Shown here: positions 7,379 to 16,000 of the stretch, piece by piece
Position numbering within the stretch: the stretch's first letter is position 1
Layout of the letters: each line of letters begins with the position of its first letter
From: Porphyromonadaceae bacterium UBA7048
Lineage (GTDB): Bacteria; Bacteroidota; Bacteroidia; Bacteroidales; Muribaculaceae
NCBI GenBank assembly: GCA_002493945.1
Contig: DLAL01000058.1
Span: forward strand, 1 to 19,672
DNA length: 19,672 nucleotides
Direction of reading: 5' to 3'
Notes under the pieces: generated by a model
Database searches by the model: none
Told to the model about the DNA's origin: nothing
Seen by the model: the letters and a program-made list of their open reading frames with translations, nothing else
Position numbers and translations under genes: made by a program

Positions 7379-8275
7379 ATGGACAATACCGTCAAGGCCA
7401 AACTCGAGGACAGCGTCCTCAACGACATCACGCTCTACAACAACGGCTCGCTGGCATTCTTCGACCATCTCAACGTGCTCCAGACAGTCGACGTGGTGGA
7501 GACGGAGTTCTATGCAGTGGTGATAGTGCTGGCCGGACGCGCCGGCATCACCATCAACAACGTGCACTACGAGGCCCGTGCCGACGACATATTCATCTGT
7601 CCGCCCAAGAACATCCTCGAGAACTGCATGCTGAGCGTGGACTTCCGCTGCCACTGCATAGCCATGTCGCCGCAGTACATCATGAAGATTTTCCCGCTGA
7701 CGGAGAACAACTGGAATCTGAAGTTCCTCTTCGAGAAGAATCCCACGGCACGGCTGTCGCCTGAAGAGACTGCCGTATTCTGCCAGTACTATGACCTGCT
7801 GTGCTCGAAGATACACCTGCCATCGACAGTGCAGTCGCGCGTCATCGACACACTGATGCAGGCCTTCGTCTACGACATGGAGTACATCCTCAGCCGCGTC
7901 CTTCAGGCCGACATACGCCCCTTCACCTCGGCCGAACAGCTATTCAAGCGCTTCATCGACCTGCTTGACAGCACGTCGCCCAAGCGCCGGGACGTCGGCT
8001 ACTACGCCGCACGGCTCAACATCACCCCCAAATATCTCACTGCCATATGCCGCGAGACCGGCGACGCCAATGCCTCGACAATCATCAACCGGTATATCGT
8101 CCGCGACATCGAGACGCGCCTGCGCCACTCTTCGAGCACCATCAAAGAGATTGCCAATGACCTCGACTTCCCAAATATCTCATTTTTCGGCAAATACGTG
8201 CGCAAGCACTTCGGGCTGTCGCCTCGGCAGCTCCGAGAGAAGTTCAGGAAAGAAAAGCAGATAATGTTAACATAG
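7379..8275 (+). CDS. AraC-family transcriptional regulator
   Basis: A 298-residue regulator. The N-terminal part (about 1-180) looks like a cupin-type sensing domain, with strands such as FYAVVIVLAGRAGITINN and a DDIFICPP turn. The C-terminal part is an AraC/XylS DNA-binding domain with two helix-turn-helix units: residues about 205-226 (VGYYAARLNITPKYLTAICR) and about 254-276 (TIKEIANDLDFPNISFFGKY), ending HFGLSPRQLREKFR, the family's signature end. The ligand is not predictable. It starts 11 bases after the antiporter stop, so it is probably cotranscribed and may regulate that gene or a distant target. No terminator is visible; the tRNA promoter begins ten bases after its stop. Confidence 0.9.
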   Translation: MDNTVKAKLEDSVLNDITLYNNGSLAFFDHLNVLQTVDVVETEFYAVVIVLAGRAGITINNVHYEARADDIFICPPKNILENCMLSVDFRCHCIAMSPQYIMKIFPLTENNWNLKFLFEKNPTARLSPEETAVFCQYYDLLCSKIHLPSTVQSRVIDTLMQAFVYDMEYILSRVLQADIRPFTSAEQLFKRFIDLLDSTSPKRRDVGYYAARLNITPKYLTAICRETGDANASTIINRYIVRDIETRLRHSSSTIKEIANDLDFPNISFFGKYVRKHFGLSPRQLREKFRKEKQIMLT

Positions 8276-8284
8276 GTTAAAGAT

Positions 8285-8315
8285 TTGGAGAATCGGAATA
8301 TTGTTCCTAATTTTG
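8285..8315 (+). promoter_or_regulatory. Bacteroidetes-type promoter for the initiator tRNA
   Basis: TTG at 8285-8287 and TAATTTTG at 8308-8315 are separated by 20 bases, the third promoter in this window with that spacing. The -7 box ends 13 bases before the first base of the mature tRNA, so the primary transcript would have a very short leader. Confidence 0.8.
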
Positions 8316-8328
8316 CAGCACGAAAAAT

Positions 8329-8400
<72 letters not shown>

Positions 8401-8408
8401 CAACGAAA

Positions 8409-8442
8409 GACGCGCACCGGAATTCCGGTGCGCGTCGCTTTT
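8409..8442 (+). terminator. Intrinsic terminator after the initiator tRNA
   Basis: Bases 8409-8436 are a perfect 28-base palindrome whose arm is GACGCGCACCGGAA, followed by GCTTTT. It lies 8 bases after the tRNA end. A loop of about four bases would leave roughly 12 strong pairs. Confidence 0.85.
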
Positions 8443-8558
8443 ACATATACCGGCCCGGAGACCCTGACTCCAAACCTTAGCGCCGCATACCGTGTTAATA
8501 AATAGACCGCCGGCTCGCACGGACGGTCCGAGACAATCAACAACACGTATTCAATAAG
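8443..8558. other. Intergenic stretch without a recognisable element
   Basis: Between the tRNA terminator and the DUF3575 gene I find no TAnnTTTG box on the forward strand, no tRNA and no convincing small gene. A short GGAC/TCC inverted repeat near 8520-8530 is too weak to name. The promoter of the downstream pair is therefore unidentified. Confidence 0.4.
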
Positions 8559-9209
8559 GTGCTCCGCTACTTCATACATCCGTTACGCTTGCCCGTCATC
8601 ATTCTGCTGGCGATATTCCGGGTCCTGTCCGCTTACGGGCAGGACGCACCTGAGTGCGACAGCTGCGACGACATGTGTCCTCCCGTGGCGATAAAGACCA
8701 ACCTTCTCTACGACGCGGCCATCACACCGGACCTGGGCGTCGAGCTCTCCCTGTCCCGCAGAATATCGGTCGGGATAGAGGGCGTGTGCGCATGGTGGAG
8801 CAACAGCCGCACACACCGCTACTGGCGCATACGCGGCGGCTGGATTGACGCCTTCTGGTGGTTCGGGAGCACGCCGCTGCGTCAGCGCATGACCGGCCAC
8901 CATGCCGGCATATACGCGTCGATGCATGACTACGACTTCGAATTCGGCCACAAAGGGTGGCAGTCACGCCGCCCTACCCTCGGAGCCGGACTGACCTACG
9001 GATATTCGTTCAGGCTCAACGGACGCTTGAGCCTCGACCTGTACGTGCGCGCAGGCTATGCCGGCGGACGTGTCACGGAATACGTGCCTCAGTGCGGCAC
9101 GTATATGTGCGTGCGTCACTTCGACAGCCACTACGTGGGACTGACAGGCATCGGAGTGTGTCTTGTATGGTTTCCCGGACGAGGCGACTCAAACAGTCCT
9201 GCAAGATGA
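8559..9209 (+). CDS. DUF3575 family envelope protein (fimbria-associated type)
   Basis: A 216-residue exported protein. The start is GTG at 8559, giving a signal peptide (hydrophobic LPVIILLAIFRVLSAYG) with probable cleavage before QDAPE. The DUF3575 pattern follows: VAIKTNLLYDAAITPDLGVE, a WWS...WRIRGGW segment, GHHAGIYASMHDYDFEF, LGAGLTYGYSFRLNGRLSLD, and a closing HYVGLTGIGVCLVWF strand. Alternating polar and hydrophobic strands suggest an outer-membrane beta structure. In Bacteroidales, DUF3575 genes often sit beside FimB/Mfa2-like genes in fimbrial operons, and a DUF5119 gene follows here with an ATGA overlap. The biochemical function is unknown. Confidence 0.85.
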   Translation: MLRYFIHPLRLPVIILLAIFRVLSAYGQDAPECDSCDDMCPPVAIKTNLLYDAAITPDLGVELSLSRRISVGIEGVCAWWSNSRTHRYWRIRGGWIDAFWWFGSTPLRQRMTGHHAGIYASMHDYDFEFGHKGWQSRRPTLGAGLTYGYSFRLNGRLSLDLYVRAGYAGGRVTEYVPQCGTYMCVRHFDSHYVGLTGIGVCLVWFPGRGDSNSPAR

Positions 9210-10023
9210 AGGCGCTCCGTTCGATAGTTCGTCTTGTCGTCGTGGCGCTGCCGGTCATCGTCACTGCCACATCATGCGAGCACAAGGACATCGAGTGCCC
9301 CGGCGCGACACAGGACGTCCACATCCTCTTCGAGTGGGACAAAGCCGCAGACGCCGACGTGGCCGGAATGACGCTCTTCTTCTATCCGCAGGACGCACAC
9401 GGACGCATATGGCGCTTCGACATAGCCGGACGCGACGGCGGCCACGTGGAGCTGCCGTCGGGACGGTACAGCCTGACTGCATGCAACAACGACCTGCCCG
9501 GCATCACCCTCGAGGATACGTACAGCCCCTCGGCCATACGCGCCACGGCAAGCCGCAAGGTCGCCGACGGGATATACTCGGGCACGGGGATGCTCTACGG
9601 AGTCACTGTAAGCCGCCTTGAGGTGACACCCTGCGGTGTGCGATACGTCATCGGAGACGGTACAGTCAAGGAGTGCGGCCGAGGTCTGGTGCGCTGCAGT
9701 CCCGACTCTATGGCCACGGAGTACACCGTCAGGGCTCGGGACACGACACATACATCACCGTGCAGTGCTCCATCTACGACGCCTCAAGCGGCGAGCGGCT
9801 CTGGCCTAACGAGCACACTCCCGAAGAGAATCTCGTCAACGGAAGCACCTCAGGCGACGGTCTGCTGAATTTCCCCCTCTCCACCGACCGCTACTCGCAG
9901 TGGCAGCCCGGCGTGCACTACATCTACAATCTTGTCATAAATTCAAACGAGGAGATGGGTGCCATAGAGTTCGGCAATCCCACGGTCGACACTTTCATCG
10001 ACGTGGAGCAGACTTACGAGTAA
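9206..10023 (+). pseudogene. DUF5119 family lipoprotein (fimbrial FimB/Mfa2-like), interrupted by a frameshift
   Basis: The first part (9206 to about 9735) encodes a lipoprotein signal with lipobox ATSC at residues 21-24, followed by acidic residues (EHKDIE) typical of surface-exported Bacteroidetes lipoproteins. A DUF5119-like domain follows, including VHILFEWDKAADADVAGMTL and PCGVRYVI. After VRA (about 9736) that frame turns into low-complexity T/S/P-rich sequence and stops at 9868. The frame one base earlier carries the natural continuation: DTYITVQCSIYDASSGERLW, then QWQPGVHYIYNLVI and NPTVDTFIDVEQTYE, the fimbrillin-like end, stopping at 10023. One missing base near AGGGCTCGGGA (9731-9741) explains this and gives a full product of about 272 residues. 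It could be a real pseudogene or an assembly error; I see no slippery heptamer for programmed shifting. The start overlaps the DUF3575 stop. Confidence 0.75.
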
Positions 10024-10038
10024 GCGTCATCTCTGAAT

Positions 10039-10093
10039 AAAAAAAAGACGGAAGCGCCGCCCTGACCGGGTCCGGCGCTTCCGTCCTTTTTTT
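10039..10093. terminator. Bidirectional intrinsic terminator between converging genes
   Basis: The stem GACGGAAGCGCCG (10047-10059) pairs with CGGCGCTTCCGTC (10073-10085), 13 perfect pairs around a 13-base loop. Eight A's precede it and CTTTTTTT follows, so it has a T tract on either strand. It closes the DUF3575/DUF5119 unit from the left and the metalloprotease gene from the right. Confidence 0.92.
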
Positions 10094-10117
10094 GTGCGTT
10101 ATCCTACGGAACGGATC

Positions 10118-12937
10118 TTATCTGACAGTGACTTTGGCTGTCTCGGTTCCGGCCTGCACGACATAGATGCCGGGCGACACGGGCACCTCTACAGTTCCTG
10201 ACACTGCGTCGGCGCTGTACACCGTCACACCCGAAGGAGTGGTCACGGTCACGGCGGCAGGACCGTCCAGACATACATGCACGGCACCGTCAGCTCCGAA
10301 GATGCGGCAGCCAGCCGAGCCGACAGCCGACATGCCTGACTGTGCGGTGAACACATCTATCTCCTCCGAGGGGAGGCTGTGGAGTCCGTCGGCATCATAT
10401 GCCGTGACGGTGTAGAAGTACTGCGTGCGTCCGGCGAGGCCCGTCACGTCGGCCGAGAGCGAGGCACCGCAGTCGGCGCCCTGCCAGCCTTCGGCATAAC
10501 GGGGCACGAACGAGCCGTCATGGCCGAGGACGATGTCATCGACATAAAGCGAGCCGGCCGCACCGCGGTTGAACACTATGCGGACACGGGTGGTTCCGGC
10601 AGGCAGCAGCGCGTCGTCGGCAGTCGAGCCCACGGTCACAGTATTGCCCTGAGTCTTGATGACGGGGCTGACGGTATGTATGGTCTGCCAGTCGCCGCCG
10701 GCCTGGACATCGATGCTGATCGAGGCAGCGTCGTCGGTGGAGTTGCCGCGGTACCAGAACGAGAGCGAGTTGATGTAGCCGGGATAGTCGGCCGTGACCA
10801 CACGCTCGCCGTCGTACATCATGCGGAGCGACGGAGCCGCCAGTCCCACATAGTTCTTGAGCGAACCGGTGGTGGTGCAGTTGGTGCTCCAGCCTTCGGG
10901 GAGCACGATGCCGCCGGTGAAGTCGACAGTCTCGTAGACGGGATCGATGATGTCCTTGCTGTACACGTCCAGACGGTAGCCGGCCACGCCTTCCATAGCT
11001 TCCCAGCGGGCGGTGAAGCCGTCAGCAGCTATGCCGGCAGGCTCGAGGGCCACGGGGCGGAGCATGTCGAGGGTAGGACCGAGAGTGCGGACGCTCACGG
11101 GCTGCGAGTCGTACGACGTGCGGTCGCCGTCGCATGACCGCACCACGTAGTTGTAGTCGGTCGACGGATCGAGGCCCTCGACCCTGTACGAAGTTGTACC
11201 GTTGACACGGACCGTGCGGAAGGGCACTTTGTTGGCGCCCAGACTCACGGCGAGCTCATACGCTCCTATGCCGGGGACGAGCTTCCAGTTGGCCGTGAAA
11301 GCCGTGGGAGCCACATCGGTGGCTTCGAGGACTTCGGGCACTTCGAGGGCGTCGCCTCCGCCCTTGACGCGGAATGTGATGGTGCCGTCGACTTCGGCGA
11401 TGTCCGTAATCGGCATTTCGGGGTCGACGCCGTACCATGTCTTCATGGCCGGAGAGGTCGAGGAAGTGAAGTTGCGCACATTGCTTGTGCCGGGGAAGGG
11501 GTCGCCGCTGCGCGTGGCGTCGCCATAAGCGCCGTCAGCCTCGACGAGATCGACATGCTGATGGGAGTAGTCGTTGTTGACCGAGTTGCGGTCCCACAGG
11601 TCCTTGTCGTAGTCGATATGCCATACGAGCATGCCGTGACCGCCGGTATATGTGTCCCAGCCGGTGTTCTGACGGTTCTCGAAGAGGAAGAACTCGTTCT
11701 CGTTCTCGGTGGTGATCATCACCGCTGCGTTCGACTGGTGCAGAGGCTCGAGCACGACGTTCTCGGGACCCGAGAGACGGCGCGGATTGAGCCATCCGAG
11801 GCAGTAGCGCTCGAAGGAGCTGAAGTTGGGAGGCGTGTTGCCCTCGTTGTTGTATGAGCCGTGGTCCATCACGTCGAACGGGCCGGGGGTCGCATCCGAT
11901 GATGCAAGCCGCGTGGCGTAGTGGTCAAGCAAGCCGAGGATATGGCTGTACTCGTGCACGAACGTTCCTATGCCCGTGAGACGCTTGCCGCCGGTGCCGC
12001 GGAGCTCGTTGGTGCAGGCATACTTGTTGAACTTCACGCCATTGTATGTCAGGTCGATGCCGTACATGTTCCACAGTTCTGCGGCATGCGGCCATATGGT
12101 CCATCCGGGAGCGCCTTCGTTCTGGCCGTATCCGGCATAGAAGATGAATACGTTGTCGACGAATCCGTCGCCGTCGTTGTCGTACTCGGAGAAGTCCACG
12201 TCGGGGTATGCCTCGCACATGGCCTGGATGCCGTCGCGCGCCATGAGCCAGCCCTGCACGTCGTAGGCCGATGCGGCCTCGGCGCCGTACCACGGCTCGG
12301 TCTGGGGCACGGTGACAGGACCGAACACCTTGAAGTCGGGCACGAACGAGCCGTACGAATTGTCGCGGTAGTAGTCGGCGGCACTGCCGGTGGCGCCGTT
12401 GTAGTCATAGCCCTGCTGGTTGGCGAGGTTATCGAATGCCTGATGAGGATTCTCCGTGGTGAACTTCACATCCTGGAACTCCACCAGCAGGACGATGCTC
12501 TTGGGATTGCCCGTGGTGGGATAGGATGTCACGATTTCCGAAGGTATGCGGCGGCGCACCTTGGCTGCCACGCGCTCGCGCACCTGTGTCGCAGCCGCTA
12601 CGGCGGCGTCGGGATCGAGCGTGCGGAGCAGACGCTTCTCGGCAGCGGTGCGGCGCATCACGTCGCTCGCCGCAATGCCCGTCGACACGAATTCACCTTT
12701 GTCATCGGCCTTGGCGTAGCACAGACGGCCCGCGGCATCGGCAGTCAGGGGATAGCCGTCCGGAGTGAGATAATAGTGGAAATTTTCGTCACCTACGAGG
12801 CTGACGGCGATAGTCGAGCCGTCGGGAAGCTCGTACTGATGGACGCCCGGCTTGGCGGGTACAGCCCACGCACCGGCGGCAGGGACTGCCAGCAGTGCGG
12901 TCAGAGCAAGGTGTCGCGCTGATTTTATGATATTCAT
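10118..12937 (-). CDS. Secreted M6-family zinc metalloprotease with FnIII, jelly-roll and type IX-like C-terminal tail
   Basis: A 939-residue exported protease. The signal peptide is residues 1-25, then a propeptide-like region to about 135. The M6 catalytic domain has a calcium-type loop DNDGDGFVD (253-261), the zinc motif HEYSHILGLLD (328-338: H328, H332, catalytic E329, D338 as likely third ligand) and a Met-turn DVMDHG (355-360). After about 535 comes one FnIII domain (APTAFTANWKLVPG). A second (DGFTARWEAMEGVAGYRLDV) appears split by an inserted jelly-roll of roughly 130-150 residues ending LYVDDIVLG, then resumes (GRTQYFYTVTAYDADG). The last 70 residues are a small beta domain ending PGIYVVQAGTETAKVTVR, like type IX sorting tails. 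M6 proteases include InhA, which cleaves host proteins; substrates here are unknown. No canonical promoter lies in the 64 bases upstream. Confidence 0.9.
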   Translation of the reverse strand: MNIIKSARHLALTALLAVPAAGAWAVPAKPGVHQYELPDGSTIAVSLVGDENFHYYLTPDGYPLTADAAGRLCYAKADDKGEFVSTGIAASDVMRRTAAEKRLLRTLDPDAAVAAATQVRERVAAKVRRRIPSEIVTSYPTTGNPKSIVLLVEFQDVKFTTENPHQAFDNLANQQGYDYNGATGSAADYYRDNSYGSFVPDFKVFGPVTVPQTEPWYGAEAASAYDVQGWLMARDGIQAMCEAYPDVDFSEYDNDGDGFVDNVFIFYAGYGQNEGAPGWTIWPHAAELWNMYGIDLTYNGVKFNKYACTNELRGTGGKRLTGIGTFVHEYSHILGLLDHYATRLASSDATPGPFDVMDHGSYNNEGNTPPNFSSFERYCLGWLNPRRLSGPENVVLEPLHQSNAAVMITTENENEFFLFENRQNTGWDTYTGGHGMLVWHIDYDKDLWDRNSVNNDYSHQHVDLVEADGAYGDATRSGDPFPGTSNVRNFTSSTSPAMKTWYGVDPEMPITDIAEVDGTITFRVKGGGDALEVPEVLEATDVAPTAFTANWKLVPGIGAYELAVSLGANKVPFRTVRVNGTTSYRVEGLDPSTDYNYVVRSCDGDRTSYDSQPVSVRTLGPTLDMLRPVALEPAGIAADGFTARWEAMEGVAGYRLDVYSKDIIDPVYETVDFTGGIVLPEGWSTNCTTTGSLKNYVGLAAPSLRMMYDGERVVTADYPGYINSLSFWYRGNSTDDAASISIDVQAGGDWQTIHTVSPVIKTQGNTVTVGSTADDALLPAGTTRVRIVFNRGAAGSLYVDDIVLGHDGSFVPRYAEGWQGADCGASLSADVTGLAGRTQYFYTVTAYDADGLHSLPSEEIDVFTAQSGMSAVGSAGCRIFGADGAVHVCLDGPAAVTVTTPSGVTVYSADAVSGTVEVPVSPGIYVVQAGTETAKVTVR

Positions 12938-12956
12938 ATGATTGGCTGTTATTATG

Positions 12957-12987
12957 AAAAGGCCGGGGCACGCGATGTGCCCCGACC
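12957..12987 (-). terminator. Intrinsic terminator between the two large secreted-protein genes
   Basis: Read on the reverse strand, GGTCGGGGCAC (12987-12977) pairs with GTGCCCCGGCC (12971-12961) around a 5-base loop, with one T:G pair, followed by TTTT. It lies 15 bases past the stop of the 1482-residue protein and only about 20 bases before the metalloprotease ATG. Confidence 0.8.
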
Positions 12988-13001
12988 CTGTCAGAAAGGT
13001 G

Positions 13002-16000
13002 TTACTTTACGAGGAGCTTGAAGCTGCGGTCGCCGGCCACGACGATGTACACGCCGGGAGCCACGGCGATGCTGTCGCTGCCGGTGGCGCGGAAGTTGTA
13101 CATCATGCGTCCGTCGGTGGTGTATACGCTCACCTTACCTTCGGCGCCTTCGATGGTGATGCGGCCGTCGACAGCCTTGACGCTGAGTCCGGAGGCATCG
13201 ATACCGTCGACACCCGAGAGGTTGATTACGGCGGGATTCGAGAAGATCGACTCGCCGTCGTCATATACGGCGCTCACGTGGTAGGTGAGGTCGGCCGTTG
13301 CATCGACTTCGGGATCGAGGTACTCGGTCTCGCCGATGCAGTCGGCGATGTTCTCGCCGTTGCGGTAAACGTTGTAGCCATTGAGATTGACAGCAGGCTG
13401 AGCCGGGATGTACTCGATATCGTCAATCATCAGAGCCCACTTCTGCTGCGAGGTGCAGCGGATGGCGAAGTAGCGCACACCGTCGGGGAGGTCGTAGGAC
13501 TTGCGCAGCCATGTCTCGTTGCGCACGGACTCCTGGGTGAGCAGAGTGAAGTCTGACAGCTCACGGCCCGAACGCGAAATCCATATCTCGAACGTCTCGG
13601 GCGAGTAGTAAGCGAGCATGGCGCGGACATAGAAGGATATGGTCTGAGCGCTGCCCAGGAGCTGGGGCGAGATGAGCCAGTCATCATTCTCGGTGGCGGC
13701 GCAGAACGAAATCAGGCACTTGGAGCCGGAGTATGCCGATGCAATCTCGTTCAGGCCGATACGGCTTGCATTGAACACGATGTATGCCTGCTCCTTGCCG
13801 CAGTTCTCCCACGTATAGGAAGCCATGCCGTTGTTCATGCCCTGCATGGTGATGGCACCGTCCTTGTCGACCATGGTCCACTGGCCGAAGTCGCTGATGG
13901 TGAAGTCGTCATATGCCTCGAAGTCTTCCCTGACGGCGACAGCACCGGGATAGATGCTTGCCTCGCCCCAGGAGAGCTGCACGCCGAGTCCGTCGTCCGA
14001 CGGCACGGCAGTGAGGTTGTTGACATAAGGCACATTTGGATATACATAGTCTATCTGGAGGGCCACCTCGTCGTTGTAGGGATTCAGGTCGCCTTCGGCC
14101 TTGACAGCGGCCACGATTTCGGCGGGCTCTTCGGGACCGTTGAGCTCGGGCATCCATACACACCCTACCGCAGCGCTTTCACCGGCGGCAAGGCTGACAT
14201 CCTCGCCGCATATTTCCTCGCCGTCGACAGCGAATATCACCTTGCCTGCGAAGGCTTCGGTGCCGCTGTTGGTCACGGTGGCGCTGTATACGTTGTCACG
14301 GCCGCGCACTGCCTGCTCAGGACCGGTGAACGAAGCAAGCGCAAGGTCCTTGGCCAGACGGTCGCCGGTCACCTTGATATCATCGAGATAAATCATGAAG
14401 CCGCTTGCGGCGTGAGCCACGAAGACTATAGAGGCACGGTTGTACGAGCTGTACTGCGAGAGATCGAGTTCGATGAGTTTCCATCCGTCCTCATCCTTGC
14501 AGCTGTAGCGCTCGGATATTATCTGTATGGGCTGCTGCACACCGTCGATGTCGCGTACGATGCCGACCTCCATGCTTGCGTAAGCAGCCAGATCGCTGTT
14601 CTGGCAGAAGAGGCGGAACGAGAGCTTCTGATTGGCCAGACTCGAGAGGTTCAGACGGGGCGAAGTCCATGTCTGCTCGCTGCCCGAAGCATAGCAGCGC
14701 ATCATTGAAACGCCGGTGAACGGAGTGGCTCTGGGCTCGTATCCGTTGGTGCCGGGCGACCATGCCGATACAGGATTGGAGAGCCAGGGCGAAGTTGACA
14801 TCTCGAAGAATTCGTCTTCCTCAAGCGGGAGCTCATAGGGCTGGCCTACAAGAATCTTTGCGGATTTCTCGGCTGAAGTGCCGCCTGAAGTGACTGCCGA
14901 CACGAAGTAATCGACGTATTTCTGACGCTCGCCGGGGAAGAGCTCGGTGACGAGCCGGTCTGCGAAGGTGGTCTCACGGAGATCCTGGGCGATGACTGTG
15001 CGGACTCCGCCTACGGTGCGGTAAACGGTGTAGGATATTTCGGAGGGGTCAAGAACCTCGCCGGACTGTGAGGGATAGCCTTCGGGGTAAGTCCAGCTGA
15101 CTTCAACGTCGCGGCCATTGTTGACCGTGCGGAGCTCTACAGACTCGACAGCCACGGGAGCCGGAGCCTTGGTATTGACGCTGGCCGAGAGTTCGAGACC
15201 CTGACCATTGTCGCTGCTGGCGGTGATGATATAGTTATTGTCGCCGAACGCGGGCTCGGAGTCGGAAAGCACGATAGTGGCGCCGGGAACGACACCTTCG
15301 GTGACGGTCGATACGGGAAGTAAGGAGCCGTCGCGATAGAGACGCAGGTTGACGAGCGAGCTTATCTCACGTCCGCGCGTATCGGTAGCAGGAGCCTTGA
15401 CGGTAATCTTGACAGCCCCGTCGACTACAGCTGTCGACACCAGTTCGGGAGCGGCAGGGATGGTGGAGGGTCCATAGTATGCCACGCGGATGTTGTCAAG
15501 ACCGCGGTGGTCGGAGCCGGGGTTCTGAAGGTGGAAGCCTACACGGCAGTCGCCCTCGTCGGCAGTGAAGAATCCGTGGTAGTTGACGTACTCTTTGGAG
15601 TGCTTGTTGACCACACGCATGATCTCGCGCTTCTGTCCTTCGACGGTAGGCATGTCGCCCACGTGTGCGCTGAGGGTGAACTCGAAGAAGTCGCCCGTGG
15701 CATATCCGCGGGTCGAGAACGACAGACGGTATACGTTGTCGGCCGTAAGGTCGATAGTAGGAGTGATGAGCCATGCGTCGGCAGGAGTGTAGCCGGCGTA
15801 GTCGAGCCAGTAGATGGCCTCGCGGTTATTGCCGTACCACATCCAGCGGTCGCCTTCGTAGTGGCCCACGCCGTTGACATCGATGATGGTGAATGTGTTG
15901 AACATCGTCTGGGAGTCGAATGTCTCCAGATAGGGAGGCTTCACAGCGGAGCCGACGAGCAAGGGTGTGGAGTAGCTTGCATCGCTCGAGCCGTCCTTGG

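Noticed and set aside
8409..8436. Perfect palindrome after the tRNA as an attachment site or regulator operator
   Set aside because: Its position right after the tRNA and the following T run fit a terminator; no integrase or tRNA-end duplication is present.
9731..9741. Programmed -1 frameshifting in the DUF5119 gene
   Set aside because: No X-XXY-YYZ slippery heptamer and no obvious downstream pseudoknot; a missing base is simpler.
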